64,000 bases of DNA from Bidens hawaiensis (Eukaryota > Streptophyta > Magnoliopsida > Asterales > Asteraceae), in assembly GCA_021521415.1 (NCBI GenBank), contig JAIQDT010000233.1, positions 2,294,001 to 2,358,000 of the forward strand. The letters run 5' to 3'. Below are positions 9,966-22,395 of this stretch, in pieces. Every line of letters starts with the position of its first letter. The stretch's first letter is position 1. Made by a program: the position numbers and the translations under genes. The notes below the pieces were generated by a model. That model was not told where the DNA came from. It was given only the letters and a program-made list of their open reading frames with translations, and did not search any database.

Positions 9966-12601
9966 TTCCGTGACTAATATATCCTTACTTGCGTAAATAA
10001 AATGATTATAATAAACATAGGATATTATTTTAGTTCAAAAACTCCAAAAATACATGAGATATAATTAATCAAGTTTGAAAAAGTCCAATTTTGTCGCGTA
10101 ACGAACACTACGCAAAATGACCTTGGGTGACGACTTAGAAACAGATATAATCATAAACGTGTCTAAATGGCCTCGAAAAATTAAAATTCTTATGAATATA
10201 TCAGTGATAATATATAAAGTAATTTTCGAATCGCGGAATTTAGAAAATAAGCGACCAAAGGCCAGTGTAGGACACCATATGAGCCCGAAATCAACTATTT
10301 CCAAATATTAGTTACTTAGGCTTGTATTATTTGGAATTAAATATCGAATCAAACCTGACAAAAAAATATTAGAAACGTGATTCGTCTGATTAGCCAAAGT
10401 TCGTTAGACGTTAAAACGAAAACTTAAGATTAGTGTTTAAATACCCACTTACCAACCCAACCATTTCCCCTTCCTCCTTGGACCGGCCACCTCACCCCCC
10501 CCCCCCTTCCACCTCTTTTTCCCCCAATCACCTTTCACCAAATCAACCTTCCAATCATTACTCCCTAACTCCTAGGTCATGTGTTGTAAACATTTGAGAT
10601 CATCCACTTAACATTCTAACACCCAACTCACCTAAGCTACACTCACCCTCACTCTCTCTGTATCTTACGACACACACACACACACACACCCACACCACAC
10701 ACCACACTCATTCACATTTCAATATTCAAATCATACACACACACTCATATTCAAGTAAGATCAAGATCAAAGGGTGATTAGCAACTAGAAAGGAGTATTA
10801 GAGGAAGGAACACCACACACACAACCACCACATTCTCATCTTCATCCTAAGATCTTCAAGAACTCAAGTAAGTTATGATTATGAGTTAATTTCTACGGTT
10901 AAATAAGTTAGATTAAGTGTTCTTGAGTTGAGATTGACCTTAAAGGTTGGAAATTATGGATGCCTGTGTGTGTGTATGCGAGCCATGTGTGTGTATGTGT
11001 TTAAGGGGAGGTATTGAACCCACTCATACATGCATACATTCATCTTGAAGATCATATTTGGATTGTTAACATTGATTATAAGTGTTGTTAGAATATTTGA
11101 TATTTAGGTGAAATCATGGATGAATTTGATGTTTGAGTTTGATGTTAGGATGAATTTTGGGTAGTTAATGATCAATAGGATTAATGGATTGAGTATAATC
11201 TATTGAATTGCTATGTTGAAATTGAAATTGGCAAAAACTTGTCCGTAGTTTGCAATTTTGGGATTTTTGAATTACTTGGATTAATTGATGATTTTGATGA
11301 ATTAATGAAATTTAAAAGGGATATGGATTGATATTAAGTGACGATATTGAATAGGATGTATGCTAGTTGAATCATAAATACTATTAGTTTGAAAGGTAAT
11401 ACTTGAAGATTGTTGAAATTGTTAGATTGCCAAATAAGGAAACTTTGTCGAATGAATAGTTGAATCTTTGATTATGATATGAATACTTAGCATATGTGTA
11501 TTTGATAGATAATGAGTTACATACTTGAATTAGGATAGAATGCATTGTTAAAGTATATATTGGATTATCATATGGATCAGTTGTCACTTACTTGCTAGAA
11601 ATAGAAACTTTGAAAACTTGAATAATGGAATAATCAAAATCTAAATAGAACAATAGGATGCATGAAATTATGTCAAACTAGTTGAATGAGATAAACAATA
11701 TTCACACTTAATCATGTTTGAAAGATTGAATTAGATAGCATTATTAAATATTGAAAGTTACTATAATAGGAAACTTTGTTGATTAAACACTTAGGAAATT
11801 CAAAAAAAGTTGATTAGTTAACAATGAAATTCTTGAATTTGTGCATAGATGATGATATGATTTGATGATTTGATGATGATATGAATGATCATATGATTGT
11901 TGGATTGATTTAGAAAGAACATATATGATTAAACACACATGTTAAGAATATTCCAAATAGGAATAAAGAATACAGTTGAAAAGTGTTAATTTGGCTTGTT
12001 GTGGAAATCATGAAGATGGTTAATTTTAGGTATTATTATGATGTTTTTTCATGTATGAAATGATAAGTTTGATTATTGTCATTATTAATAGACTTATGTT
12101 ATGAAATAGGAGCTTACAATTGGTTTAAATGTGTTATATGAAATTATGTGATCAAATCTAGAAATAAGGATGAATTATATGTTATAATGTGTATATTTAG
12201 TTCATAGGATAATTAGTATGGACTTAATTGGTTTATTTTACTTGTCGGTAACTTTAACGGTCGAAAAATCAGCTTTTAATCGTAAACCGACACGACGGTT
12301 AGGGACTGTTTTATAACAACCCCTAAAGTTATAAAATACTCATATATAACATAAGTTAGTATATGAGAAGAGGACAATATAACAAAACTTGGTCCTAAAC
12401 GGCTCGGTCGCGAAAACCGAACGGTAAGAAAAGATTACTGTCCTTGCATATGGTAATAGATTATGTAAAAAATGGTCGATGAACCATTTTATGGTGAGAT
12501 TTATAAGTATTCATTTATTATATTACTTGATAAATTTATATAATGTTGTTTACTATGATTTTCATGATGAGTTGAATTGAATTTTCGTTTGCCATACTTT
12601 C

Positions 12602-12641
<40 letters not shown>

Positions 12642-13266
12642 AAGGGTTCAAATAAAAAGAAATAGTTTCCTAAGAATGGTAAGAACCAATAAGATTTTGA
12701 CATTTGGCATTAAAACCTATGGTGAAAGAATAATTCTAGGAAACTATGTCGATTATAATGATGAAAGATTAATTCTAAGAAACTATGACGGTTTTTGGTA
12801 ATTTTAAATCTCAACCATTGATTGATATGATCTAATGGCTATGATTTATTCTTAGTCTTCCTAGAAAACTACTTGTTTTTAGGATAACCCTCCCCTATAT
12901 ATGTGTGTGTAAATATATATATATATATATATATATTAATTTCAATAAAGAGACATCACCAACATTTGTGTTGACGTTTATTTTAATATGCTTTTCATGT
13001 AAATAAACGAAGTATTGAAGCTTCGTGAAGAGCGCGTGAAAATAGTGAAGTGTGTTTAAATGAAAAATGTTGACTTTATGTTGAACTTGTAGTTTGAATA
13101 ATAATTGTGTAATATGACACGTGTAATGACTCTAATGGTTAAACAAAGTTCAACTTTTATTATAAATGTATACTTAAATGTGATTGGCTGAAACGGCGTC
13201 TGTCACCACCCGAATGACTTAGTCAAAGTCTTCCGCTGTTTAAATTAAGATTTACGGAGTGTGACA
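9966..13266 (+). repeat. Ty3/gypsy LTR (left end uncertain)
   Basis: The right end is clear: GGAGTGTGACA at 13266, followed by a PBS-like TTAGTTCAGAGCC. Within it are a TATA-like TTTAAATA near 10437, then a C-rich leader with a run of about 13 C (10494-10506) and CA repeats (10674-10690), as in the U3/R region of large plant gypsy LTRs. The last 330 bp are repeated in reverse orientation at 39701-40021. The left end is not defined; it must lie after the ALMT exon d, so 9966 is only a limit. A MITE-like insert sits at 12639-12910. Confidence 0.55.
12605..12940. mobile_element. MITE-like insert flanked by TA tracts
   Basis: Between two TA dinucleotide tracts (about 12606-12638 and 12911-12936) lies a segment of about 270 bp with imperfect terminal inverted repeats. 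The left end reads AGGGTTCAAATAAAAAG then TAGTTTCCTAAG. The reverse complement of the right end reads AGGGTTATCCTAAAAACAAG then TAGTTTTCTAGG. There is no coding capacity. Insertion into a TA repeat would hide the target duplication. Superfamily undetermined. Confidence 0.5.
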
Positions 13267-14672
13267 GAAGTTAGTTCAGAGCCAATGGTTATAGTGAATT
13301 AGAAATTTTGGATAAAAATTTCTAAACTATACCCCGTATGTTCAAACACACAATTTTCCCTCCTCGTGAAGAAAATGTATAAAAAATTAAATGATTGTAT
13401 TTTATTTTTAATAATAAAAATATTAAAAATAAATAAATAATAATAGTAATAATAATAATAATAAGTAAATAAATAAATAAAATTGTAAATTTTAAAGTTT
13501 TGTCTATATGATTATATATATTTTAGTGACTAGCGATTACATAGTATAGATTCTGTTGCATGTCACAAAAGCCTAGTTCACACACTATTATCAAGATTCG
13601 CAACATCAACAATAGGTCAAAGGATCGCCCCCAACGACCTCTGTTGTGCCATCAATCTTGCACCGCGCTAGTGCCTTTTCTGTGAATCTTAATATTCCTT
13701 TTAGAGAAATTATTCACACACACTCGCAGAGCCTATTTCCTAATAACCTTAGGCCATATTTTATCTTCCTACGCAAGATCTGTTTGAAATCGTTAAAGGA
13801 TGACGATGCAACCCTACCTCTCCAGAGTCTCATGATGTGTAACTCCGTTAATGATGTTGTTGTTTTAGCTCTTAGAACCTATTTATGGAATACTTGGACT
13901 TCTAGTAACCCCTCTTATTACTCTAGTTAGATACCCTACAACTTAGATATTTTGGTAATGAAAAGTTGTAAACTTGTGATTGGTGCTGATGTGTATTCAC
14001 ACCTATTTAGTAGTTATTTTAGTAACTCTAAACAAGTAAGATAATTTTCCATTATCACAATGATCTTTTGAGTTGATTTATTGATTATTATGTGGATGTG
14101 AATATTTTCTATGTTTATTCACACGTCTTCAATACTTAATAATGACCCTTGTCTATTTCTACTATTAAAAAAATAATAGAAATGATAATAAACCACCCAA
14201 ATTAAGAAAAACACCCGCCATTAGAAAATTTAACTTATCGACCCTATTTGAAAAATTAGCTCAATAAATCATCCAATACATTAACATTACGTTGAAGCAA
14301 CAATCAAGGACGTAGTGCAAGAAAATACACCAGCAATAGAGCCACTAGTTGAAATGCACTAGGAAGAATAAGATTGAAGGTGTCTGTAATGATTCCAAGA
14401 GTTATTATAACCCAATAGTATACATTAAGTTGAATATTAGGTAAACAAGAAATTTGGTTGATAACGATAAGCAAATCCAATGTTGAACAAGAAAATCGAT
14501 AGCTAGCAATAAGCAAAACCAATTTTGTTTTGATAAATGAGCGACACACCCGAAAAGGATTGTCCCAAATTCAAAAAGTAGAATGCTAGAGAAAGATCCA
14601 TGAAAACCCGTAAGGATTCAACTATTTATCTATACTAGAGCCGAGGTTAGTTCCTAAACGATTAGGGTTATC
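13267..14672 (+). other. Internal remnant of the gypsy element and unassigned DNA
   Basis: The first 100 bp after the LTR look like a gypsy leader (CAGAGCCAATGG and following). Then comes an A/T-rich stretch with AATA repeats (13390-13480). A plus-strand frame of 94 codons at 13646-13930 and a hydrophobic minus-strand frame at 14304-14549 are open, but I recognise neither. Before element B inserted, 14677 was joined to 35188, so the gypsy RT fragment at 35519-35829, in the same orientation, could belong to this element. Confidence 0.4.
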
Positions 14673-14677
14673 TCTTG

Positions 14678-16198
14678 TGTCACACCCCAACCTACGGCTA
14701 TACATGCCTGGGCGCGACAATATTGTATCATAGCTCAGAAGACACAAAGTGAAATACACGTATCAATATCTAAATTATTCATTCATATATCAAATTTCAA
14801 AAGCACAAACATTGTCTCAAAAGAAATACCGATACAATTAAATATTCTAAACATAAATAAATCATAATAAATGTGTTCTTTATTCATCATAGCAACCTAC
14901 GGTATCATCAAACTTCCATACTTGATTCTTCCAATAAAGCTACATGCGTCATGCGTGAAAATATATATTTTTGTCAACATAACGTTGAGTAAGTAAACCA
15001 TAGTTTTTGAAATACATATAATACTAAAATGACAATTCCATGCAATAATCGTAAATTACTAAAACTAGTAAACAATAAATAAAAGTTTTCTATTCACCCG
15101 AATCACATTGATAACGGTTTACTCCGACGACGTATGATCATACTAATGAGGATGAGGATGAGGTACCAACCAACATAAATTAAACACATAGTCATATTCG
15201 CACGTAACAACTAATCGAGCAATTACAATTATGCTTATAGCGGAATTGTAGTGAAAACAATAAGTTGATTTTGAACGCATAATGCCCCCAAAATTGTAAA
15301 GCAGTAAAAAAAGGGGATGTGAATTTACTTACTTTATAGAGTAGGATAAGTGAAGATGTGTTGGCGATAGAAGATTAAATAAACAACGATTTAACTCCTC
15401 GAGATACGTCGAAGAAAGGCCCTATTTGTTACGATAATATAAAAATAGTTATAAAAATATTTTATTACAAGACTTATGCATAAACCCTAGGTTCTAAATC
15501 CCTTTAGTTTCAAGATGTTGATTAAAATTAAGATAGGGTTTTAATTCGGCATGCAAAGATAACCAGAAAGCATGATTTAATTACTGAAACTTGAGATGGA
15601 TTGAAGGAGAACGACAAACTAGGGTCACGATTCTTAACTTGTATGCAAACTGGATCTTAACAGTGGCGTAGGATTCAATTAGTTTAGAGTTTTGATTCGC
15701 GAGGTCGAGGTGAGTGTGTGTGCAGTTTTAATTGAATTATAAGCGTGTTTATATAGAGATTTAGGAACGAGGCCAGCCACGGTTCGTTTTTGGTATTGTT
15801 AGCTGTCAATTGATTGACAATTTCCATGATTAGGGTTTCGGTAGGATCGGATTAAGGTAAGGAATGATATGGCCATATTAATTTCGTCAATTAGTCCGTG
15901 AATTATGGTTCAAGAAAAGGGGGGGGGGGGTCTTTTCCCGCGATGGTGATGAAGGAAGGAGGAGGGAAAGGTTTTTTTTGTTAATTTGCAATTAGGTCCT
16001 TTATTTATGGTTGTGGGTTCAAAAGTGGATAAATTGTTAGTTTAGGGGTAGATTTTGTTCAAGCCTCATAGTTATATATAAAATTAAATGAAAATATTAA
16101 GCAAAAACGGAACTTTATTGATAAAATTTCCGAACCCGAACCCGGGTCAGGTAGTGATTACAAATACGAAAAGGAAACGGAAAACCCAAAATGTCACA
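14678..16198 (-). repeat. Element B 3' LTR, 1521 bp
   Basis: It is homologous over its first 520 bp to 21911-22395 (for example the shared ATCTAAATTATTCATTCG and GAGGATGAGGATGAGGTACC) and over its last 540 bp to 34640-35182. It contains a run of G near 15919-15930 that is also present in the other copy. On the minus strand it begins TGTGACATTTTGGG next to a purine-rich tract (16199-16215, minus strand AAAAGTAGGGAATGT). Confidence 0.85.
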
Positions 16199-17498
16199 AC
16201 ATTCCCTACTTTTGAAAATTTAGTGCCGAAATTAGAGATTAAGCCGTAACGAAGAGGTGCGGGTACTTGGTCATCATTTGGTCTTTACGCTCCCAAGTGA
16301 TCTCGGGACCACGTCTAGATTCTCAACGAACTTTGACAAGCGGAATACGGCTACGCTTGGTTTCTTTGTCCATATGATCCACGATTTCAATAGGTTTCTC
16401 GACAACGTGCATAGATTTATTAATTCGAACTTCGTCGAGGGGTAAGTGGAGATTCCCCTCGGCTAAGAACTTCTTGAGTTTGGAAACGTGAAAAGTTAGA
16501 TGAACGTTGGAGAGCTCTTCGGGAGATTTAGACGATACGCAACTTTACCAACCCTTTCAACGATATCAAACGGGCCAACCAAACGAGGAGATAATTTATT
16601 CCTTTTGTCAAAACGAACTGCCCCTTTCCTAGGAGATACTTTAAGGAGAACTCGATCACCAACGTTGAACTTGAGAGGTTTACGGCGCTTATCAGCGTAG
16701 CTCTTTTGACGACTACGAGCGACAAGAAGATTTTGACAAATAAGAGCGATTCGGTCGGAAGTTTCTTGAACAAGCTCGGGACCGGTGATTTGCGATTCAC
16801 CAACCTCGTTCCAACAAATCGGGGAACGACATTTTCGGCCATAGAGAGCTTCAAAAGGTGCCATGCCAATACTAGTGTGAAAACTATTATTGTAGGAAAA
16901 CTCTACTAGTGGTAGGCGAGTATCCCAATTCCTACCAAAGTCTAGTATGCAAGAGAGGAGCATATCTTCGAGAGTTTGGATGACCATCAGTTTGCGGGTG
17001 ATAAGCGGTGCTTAGATTAATACGGGTATCCTAAGAGGTTTGCAACAATCTCAAAAAATGAGAGGTAAACCGACCATCACGATCGAAGATAATGGTCAAC
17101 GGGGTTCCATGGCGGCAAATGATGTTCTTGACATAGAGTCAGGCTAATTCGCTTACGGAGGACTTTTCACGGAACGGTATGAAGTGAGCCGACTTGGTCA
17201 AACGATCAACAATCACCCAAATGCTATCATTGCGGCTTTGAGTAGTGGGGAGTCTAGTAACGAAATCCATGGCCATGTCTTCCCATTTCCAAACGGGGAT
17301 CAGAGGTTGCTCGAGCAAACCAAACGAATTTTGTTGCTCGGATTTAATCTTAGAGCAAGTGAGGCATTTAGATACATACACTGCGATATCTTTCTTCATT
17401 CCCGGCCACCAAAATATGGAAAGAAGATATGCATATATTTTATCCGCACCGGGATGAATTGAGTATCGTGACTTATGAGCTTCATCGAGGATGAACAT
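16199..17498 (-). pseudogene. Element B integrase and chromodomain-like tail, broken
   Basis: Segment 17139-17498 encodes the zinc-binding and core start of a gypsy integrase: [40 protein letters not shown], then MDFVTRLP and [14 protein letters not shown] stop and a frameshift follow. Segment 16496-16987 continues with [40 protein letters not shown] and the GPF/Y-type module [20 protein letters not shown]. Between 16495 and 16199 an interrupted frame resembles the chromodomain-like tail (IPLVKV...YPHLF). Integrase inserts the DNA copy; this one is non-functional. Confidence 0.8.
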
Positions 17499-17522
17499 GA
17501 GAAGGCCGTCATGATCGGGAAC

Positions 17523-18274
17523 TCATAAACGGTCCAAATAATATAGCAAGACATTACGTTTGGTTTCAAGTTGGAGTTCAGCGCCACACGACATCTCGTC
17601 ATGTAAGTTACCCTCGGTGACGGAGACGTGTTGTGCGTCGAAGATGCGGTATTGGAGGTCAGATTGGATGGTGACACAATGGAGCAAGATGGATTTAATG
17701 TGACTTTTATGATTAAGAGCATCGGCCACGACGTTCGCTTTCCCGGGGTGGTAGCGAATTTCTCAATCGTAATCGCTTAACAATTTGGCCCATCGTCTTT
17801 GTCCCATATTGAGGTCCTTTTGGTCGAAAATGTGTTATAAACTTTTATGGTCGGTGAAGACCACACATTTCTTGTCGTAAAGGTAGTGTTTCCAAACTTT
17901 CAAGGCGAAAACGACCGCACCAAGTTCGAGATCGTGTGTCGTATAAATTTTCTCGTGCACCTTGAGTTGACACGAAGCGTAAGCAATGAGCTTGTCTCGT
18001 TGTATAACTACACAACCAAGACCTTGAATAGAAGCGTCACAAAAGACAACAAAATCGTCGTTGCCCTCGGGAAGAGCAAGGAATGGAGCATTGCAAAGCA
18101 TTTCCTTAAGAGTTTGAAATGCTTCCCCTTGATCGGAACCCCATTCGTAACTTTCCCTTTGTGGGTTAGTGCGTTAAGGGGTGAAGCAATCTTCGAAAAG
18201 TTGCGGATAAAACGACGGTAATACCCCGCTAAACCAAGAAATGAATGAACCTCCATTGGAGAGGATGGGGTCAA
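17523..18274 (-). pseudogene. Element B RNase H region, frameshifted
   Basis: 18008-18274 starts with the RT-connection motif [20 protein letters not shown] and then loses frame. 17835-18101 resumes in a new frame with the RNase H motifs [36 protein letters not shown] and VVFTDHKSL. 17523-17729 begins MADALNHKSH, where intact relatives have ADALSRK. The frame change between 18274 and 18101 is one of two frameshifts in this element. Confidence 0.8.
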
Positions 18275-19192
18275 TCAACTTTTAACGGACTCGATTTTTG
18301 CGGGGTCAACGTGAATACCCTTGTCGTTAACAATATGGCCCAAGAATTGAACTTGCTTTAGCCAAAATTCACATTTGGAGAACTTGGCGTAAAGTTGTTC
18401 CTTTCGTAACAAGTCGAGAATGACGCGCAAATGTTCCTTGTGCTCGGCCTCGGATTTAGAGTATATCAAGATATCGTCGATGAAAACAATCACGAACTTG
18501 TCGAGGTGGGGTTTACAAACACGATTCATAAGGTCCATGAAAATGGCGGGAGCATTAGTCAACCCAAAAGGCATAACTCGGAACTCAAAGTGGCCATAAC
18601 GAGTATGGCAGGCGGTTTTGGGTATGTCCTCTTCGTGGACACGGAGATGGTGATAACCTGAACGGAGATCAATCTTAGAGAAACATGTGGCTCCTTGGAG
18701 TTGATCGAAGAGATCATCGATACACGGAAGGGGATAACGGTTCTTGATAGTAAGCTTGTTGAGCTCACGATAATCGATACACATACGAAGAGTACCGTCT
18801 TTCTTCTTAACAAACAAGATGGGGGCGACCCATGGAGACGAACTCGGGCGAATGAAACCCTTGTCCATAAGTTCTTGGATTTGGTTGGAGAGTTCTTGCA
18901 TTTCAGAAGGTGCAAGACGGTAAGGTGCTTTGGCTATGGGGTTTGCTCCGGGTACAAGATCAATACGGAACTCCATTTGACGATTGGGAGGGAGTCCGGA
19001 AACGTCATCGAGAAAGACTTCAGGGAAGTCGCGAACAATCGGGATGTCGGAAAGTTTCTTTTCTTCGTCGGATTTTGTGGTGACGTGGGCTAAGATGGCG
19101 ACATACTTGTTGTGCAAGTAACGTTGGGCTTCGAGGCACGACATGAGGTTTAGCTTTGAGGAGAGTCTTTCTCCGAGAATATTTAGAATCAC
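18275..19192 (-). pseudogene. Element B reverse transcriptase domain
   Basis: About 305 codons remain open. In order they show [83 protein letters not shown] and the catalytic box [14 protein letters not shown], ending with [19 protein letters not shown]. This is a gypsy-type RT with the usual F-I-D-D active site intact. Upstream and downstream stops in the same frame isolate it from protease and RNase H. RT copies the element's RNA into DNA; here it is only a fossil. Confidence 0.9.
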
Positions 19193-19210
19193 TCCCCCAT
19201 CGATAGGGAT

Positions 19211-20077
19211 TCAAATAAGTTTCTCGAAACATAAAATTTCGGCATGGTGGAGATAGAGACAATCCATACCAATAATAACGTCGAAGCTACCCATTTGCAT
19301 AGGGATAAGGTCGATAGAGAACTTTTTCCCATTGAGAGTAATCATGCAATTTAGAATGACGGAGTCAATAGTGATCGAACTACCATTGGCTATCTCTACC
19401 GTGAAGGGCTTAGATAATTTACTACGGGGCACATCAAGTATGTATTCAAAATCAAAGGAAATAAAGCTCCTGTCGGCTCCCGAATCAAATAGTACCGAAG
19501 GATGGTGCTTATTAACTAGAAACATACCGTTCACCACATCATTCGAGTTTTGGGCTTGATGAGCATTGATAGTGAAAGCTTGTCCTTGAGTTCCTCGAGG
19601 TGCTTGGGTTTGAGAAATCGAAGCTTGAGGGGTTGGGGATTGATAGGCTTGCATGACCATGGGTTGAACTTGAAGAGTTAGAGGAGCCATGAGTTAGGGT
19701 ACTTGGGGTTGATAAGTTTGCACTTGATAGGCTTGGGAGGTGTAGTAAGGTTGCGGTGCAACATAGGCTTGGAGAACTTGGGCGAGTCGGGGACACGCGT
19801 TTCGGAGGTGATTTGGGTCACCGCAATTGTAGCAAGCCCTAACGGGGTTAATTATTGGGGTATGAGGGATGGCTCGGCTGGGTTGGTTTGTCGATGCGAA
19901 CCGCGGAGGAGCAGCTTGCACACGAGGTGCTTCTCGAAAATATTGGGGGAGGTGGCTGAATCGGTGGCAATTAGTGCACACCCGACAAGTGGCTTGGCCC
20001 GGGTGGTAGCGTTGGCAAGTGTTGCAGTACGGGTGTGGTCCGGTGTAGGGCTTCTTGTTTGGAGGGGCTTGTTGGGT
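19211..20077 (-). pseudogene. Element B zinc knuckle and protease
   Basis: The segment ending at 19694 carries one CCHC knuckle, CYNCGDPNHLRNACPR, and ends at a stop. The segment 19211-19690, in the same frame, carries the aspartic protease: [20 protein letters not shown], then GSFDVIIGMDCLYLHHAEI. The active site D-S-G-A is present. The segments stay in the frame of gag (20953) and RT (19192), so only premature stops separate them. Confidence 0.85.
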
Positions 20078-20953
20078 TTATGGTTGGGCTAAGACATAAT
20101 TCTGGGAGTTGGGTTTTCTCTTGTTGTTGCGGTAGCGGGATGAGTTGTTGTGGTTGTTATTCTTGGAGGATTCAGGCTTAGAGGATTCGGGCTTAGATTC
20201 CTTAGTGAGCTCAGGTGTGGGCTTATCATTGGGTTTCTTAGAATTCTTTCGCGTCAAGGTCCCAGCCTTAACGTGGTTCTCGGTGAGGGTACCTGCAAGA
20301 GTGATGGCATCATGGAGGGTTTGAGGGTTACGACTTAGGACGAGATCTTGGATTTGCATAGGAAAACCCGAGATGTACTTGTCGATTGAACGTTTAAGGG
20401 GAGTGACCATGTGGGGGATGAGAAGGCTCAGTTCATGGAAACGATCGTTGTAAATGGTATCATTACCACTTTCTTGTTTCAAATTCCAAAACTCCTCTTC
20501 CAACTTCCGAAGTTCATGTTTAGGGCAAAACTTTTTGAGCATGAGTTTCTTGAGGTCATCCCATGGCAAGGCCATGGCAACCTCAGCGCCAGGCGTGCGC
20601 TTCTCACCGTTCCACCAATTGAGGGCATTCTTCTTGAGTACGCTAGAGGCGTAAGTGGTTTTCTTGTCCTCGGGACATTCACAGTGGAGGAACACGCTCT
20701 CAATTTCTTCGAACCATTGGAGGAGAATAGTAGCACCGTTGATACCGAAGTATTCGGGCGGGTTGGCACTCTTGAATTGTTTGATGGAGCAAGCAATTGG
20801 GTTCGGAGTTGTGGATGATGTAGGACCATTCACAGTTTGCAATTGAGAGATGATCATTGGGAGGGCTTCCACGACGCCCTTAGCAATGTGGGATGACATG
20901 TTTCGGCCAGAGTTGCCGGTGCGACGGTTACGGTTAATGAGGCGGGAAGACAT
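20078..20953 (-). pseudogene. Element B gag, truncated by a stop
   Basis: A 291-codon frame starts at the ATG at 20953. It has the gypsy gag (retrotransposon gag) motifs FKSANPPEYFGINGA, LQWFEEIESVFLHCECPEDK and NALNWWNGEKRTPG, then WDDLKKLMLKKFCPKHELRK and a low-complexity Ser/Pro/Asn tail. A TAA stop at 20078-20080 separates it from the zinc knuckle in the same frame. Gag forms the particle that packages the element RNA. Confidence 0.85.
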
Positions 20954-21910
20954 ACTGCAAGGGTAAAAGGTGTAAAGTTCATGAGACTCGGGTAAATGTC
21001 GTAATATAATAATCGTGAATTGAGGTTGGGATTGTGTTTGAGGTTGAGAATTTCATTACTCAGGGAAAACTTTTGATTATACAAGTCCTGTCATTTTATT
21101 TAATATTATGAAAACATATCTTAAAATGTAAATGGGTTCATTTGTTGGTTAGGGCTTTATGAATCACCATGGGTCCTTCCAACAAAATGAAAAACATTGA
21201 AAACTCAATTAAAATCATTTAAAATCGAATTGTGGGGGGTGGGGGTGTTGAGTTAGACGGTTGAAGTAATTCGGGAATCACCCCGTATTTACATACTTCT
21301 CCCATCAACTTCTTCAAAACACAATACAGAAAAACCGAGTTTAGCCACGTACCACCGTGAATTCAGTTATAAATTTAAGGATGTGATCGTCACATGACCA
21401 CGTTTGATACAATGAGGGTAGTATATTCGGGTACGTTTGGTGTGATATGCTTTGGCCGAATAAGTTCCACACCCTTACCGAACACTCCATGAAGGCAACC
21501 AGGTCTCGCGGTTGATTGAGTTTTATGCGCATTGCACTTACTTAGGCCCGCAAGCCTTGGTGTCAAGCGTTCGGTAAACAAGTGCGTCCCTCTTACAGTT
21601 ACTACATATCCATCCCATGAATCATCCTCGAGGAGAGGGGAGTAAAAAGGTGGGATTTCTTAAGGAATTTCCCGATTAAAAATCGTCCTAGAGTTTTAAA
21701 AATAATTTTTAGAAGTGAGGCATAGCCTCGGAATAAGTGTGTGCTTTTGTGTACAATTGTATATGATAAAAAATTTAAATATGCTAAGTTATGTGTAAAA
21801 ATTTAAACAAGTAGGGTGCACGTATAGGAACACGTATAGGGGCCCTAAGCATACTACTAGGTCGTTACGTCTAACCACCTATCTTATAGCCTTCGGATCT
21901 GATAACAATA
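20954..21910 (-). other. Element B leader and degenerate primer-binding site
   Basis: This is a non-coding leader of about 950 bp between the right LTR and gag. Next to the LTR the minus strand reads TGTTATCAGATCCGAAGG (about 21891-21908), a decayed form of the TGGTATCAGAGC-type site. The two short minus-strand frames near 21341-21581 have no recognisable content. Confidence 0.6.
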
Positions 21911-22395
21911 TGTCATACCATAACCTATGGCGAAACATGCCGGGTCACGACAATACTAAGTCAATATCTAAATTATTCATTCGTATATCAAATTTCAAAA
22001 GCACAAACATTGTCTCAAAAGAAATACCGATACAATTAAACATTCAAAACATAAATAAATCATAAAAAATGTGTTCTTCATTCATCATAGCAACCTAAGG
22101 TTTCATCTAACTTCCATACTTGATTCATCCAATAAAGCTACATGCGTCATGCGTGAAAATATATATTTTTGTCAACATAACGTTGAGCAAGTAAACCACA
22201 GTTTTTGAAATACATATAATACTAAAATGACAATTCCATGCAATAATCGTAAATTACTACAACTAGTAAACAATAAATAAAAGTTGTCTTTTCAACCGAA
22301 TCGCATTGATAACAATTTACTCCGACGGCGTATGATCATACTAATGAGGATGAGGATGAGGTACCAACCAACATAAATTAAACACATAGTCATAT
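21911..22395 (-). repeat. Element B 5' LTR, left fragment
   Basis: It starts TGTCATACC at 21911 and aligns with 14678-15197. It is shorter because about 35-45 bp near the start are missing. The alignment breaks exactly after CATAT at 22395, where Athila/Tat-like sequence begins. Confidence 0.85.

Noticed and set aside
14304..14549. Hydrophobic minus-strand frame, possible membrane protein
   Set aside because: No recognisable family, a short AT-rich sequence, and no splice partners.
16500..20829. Many plus-strand and alternate-frame ORFs over element B
   Set aside because: They are shadows of the minus-strand gag-pol of element B.
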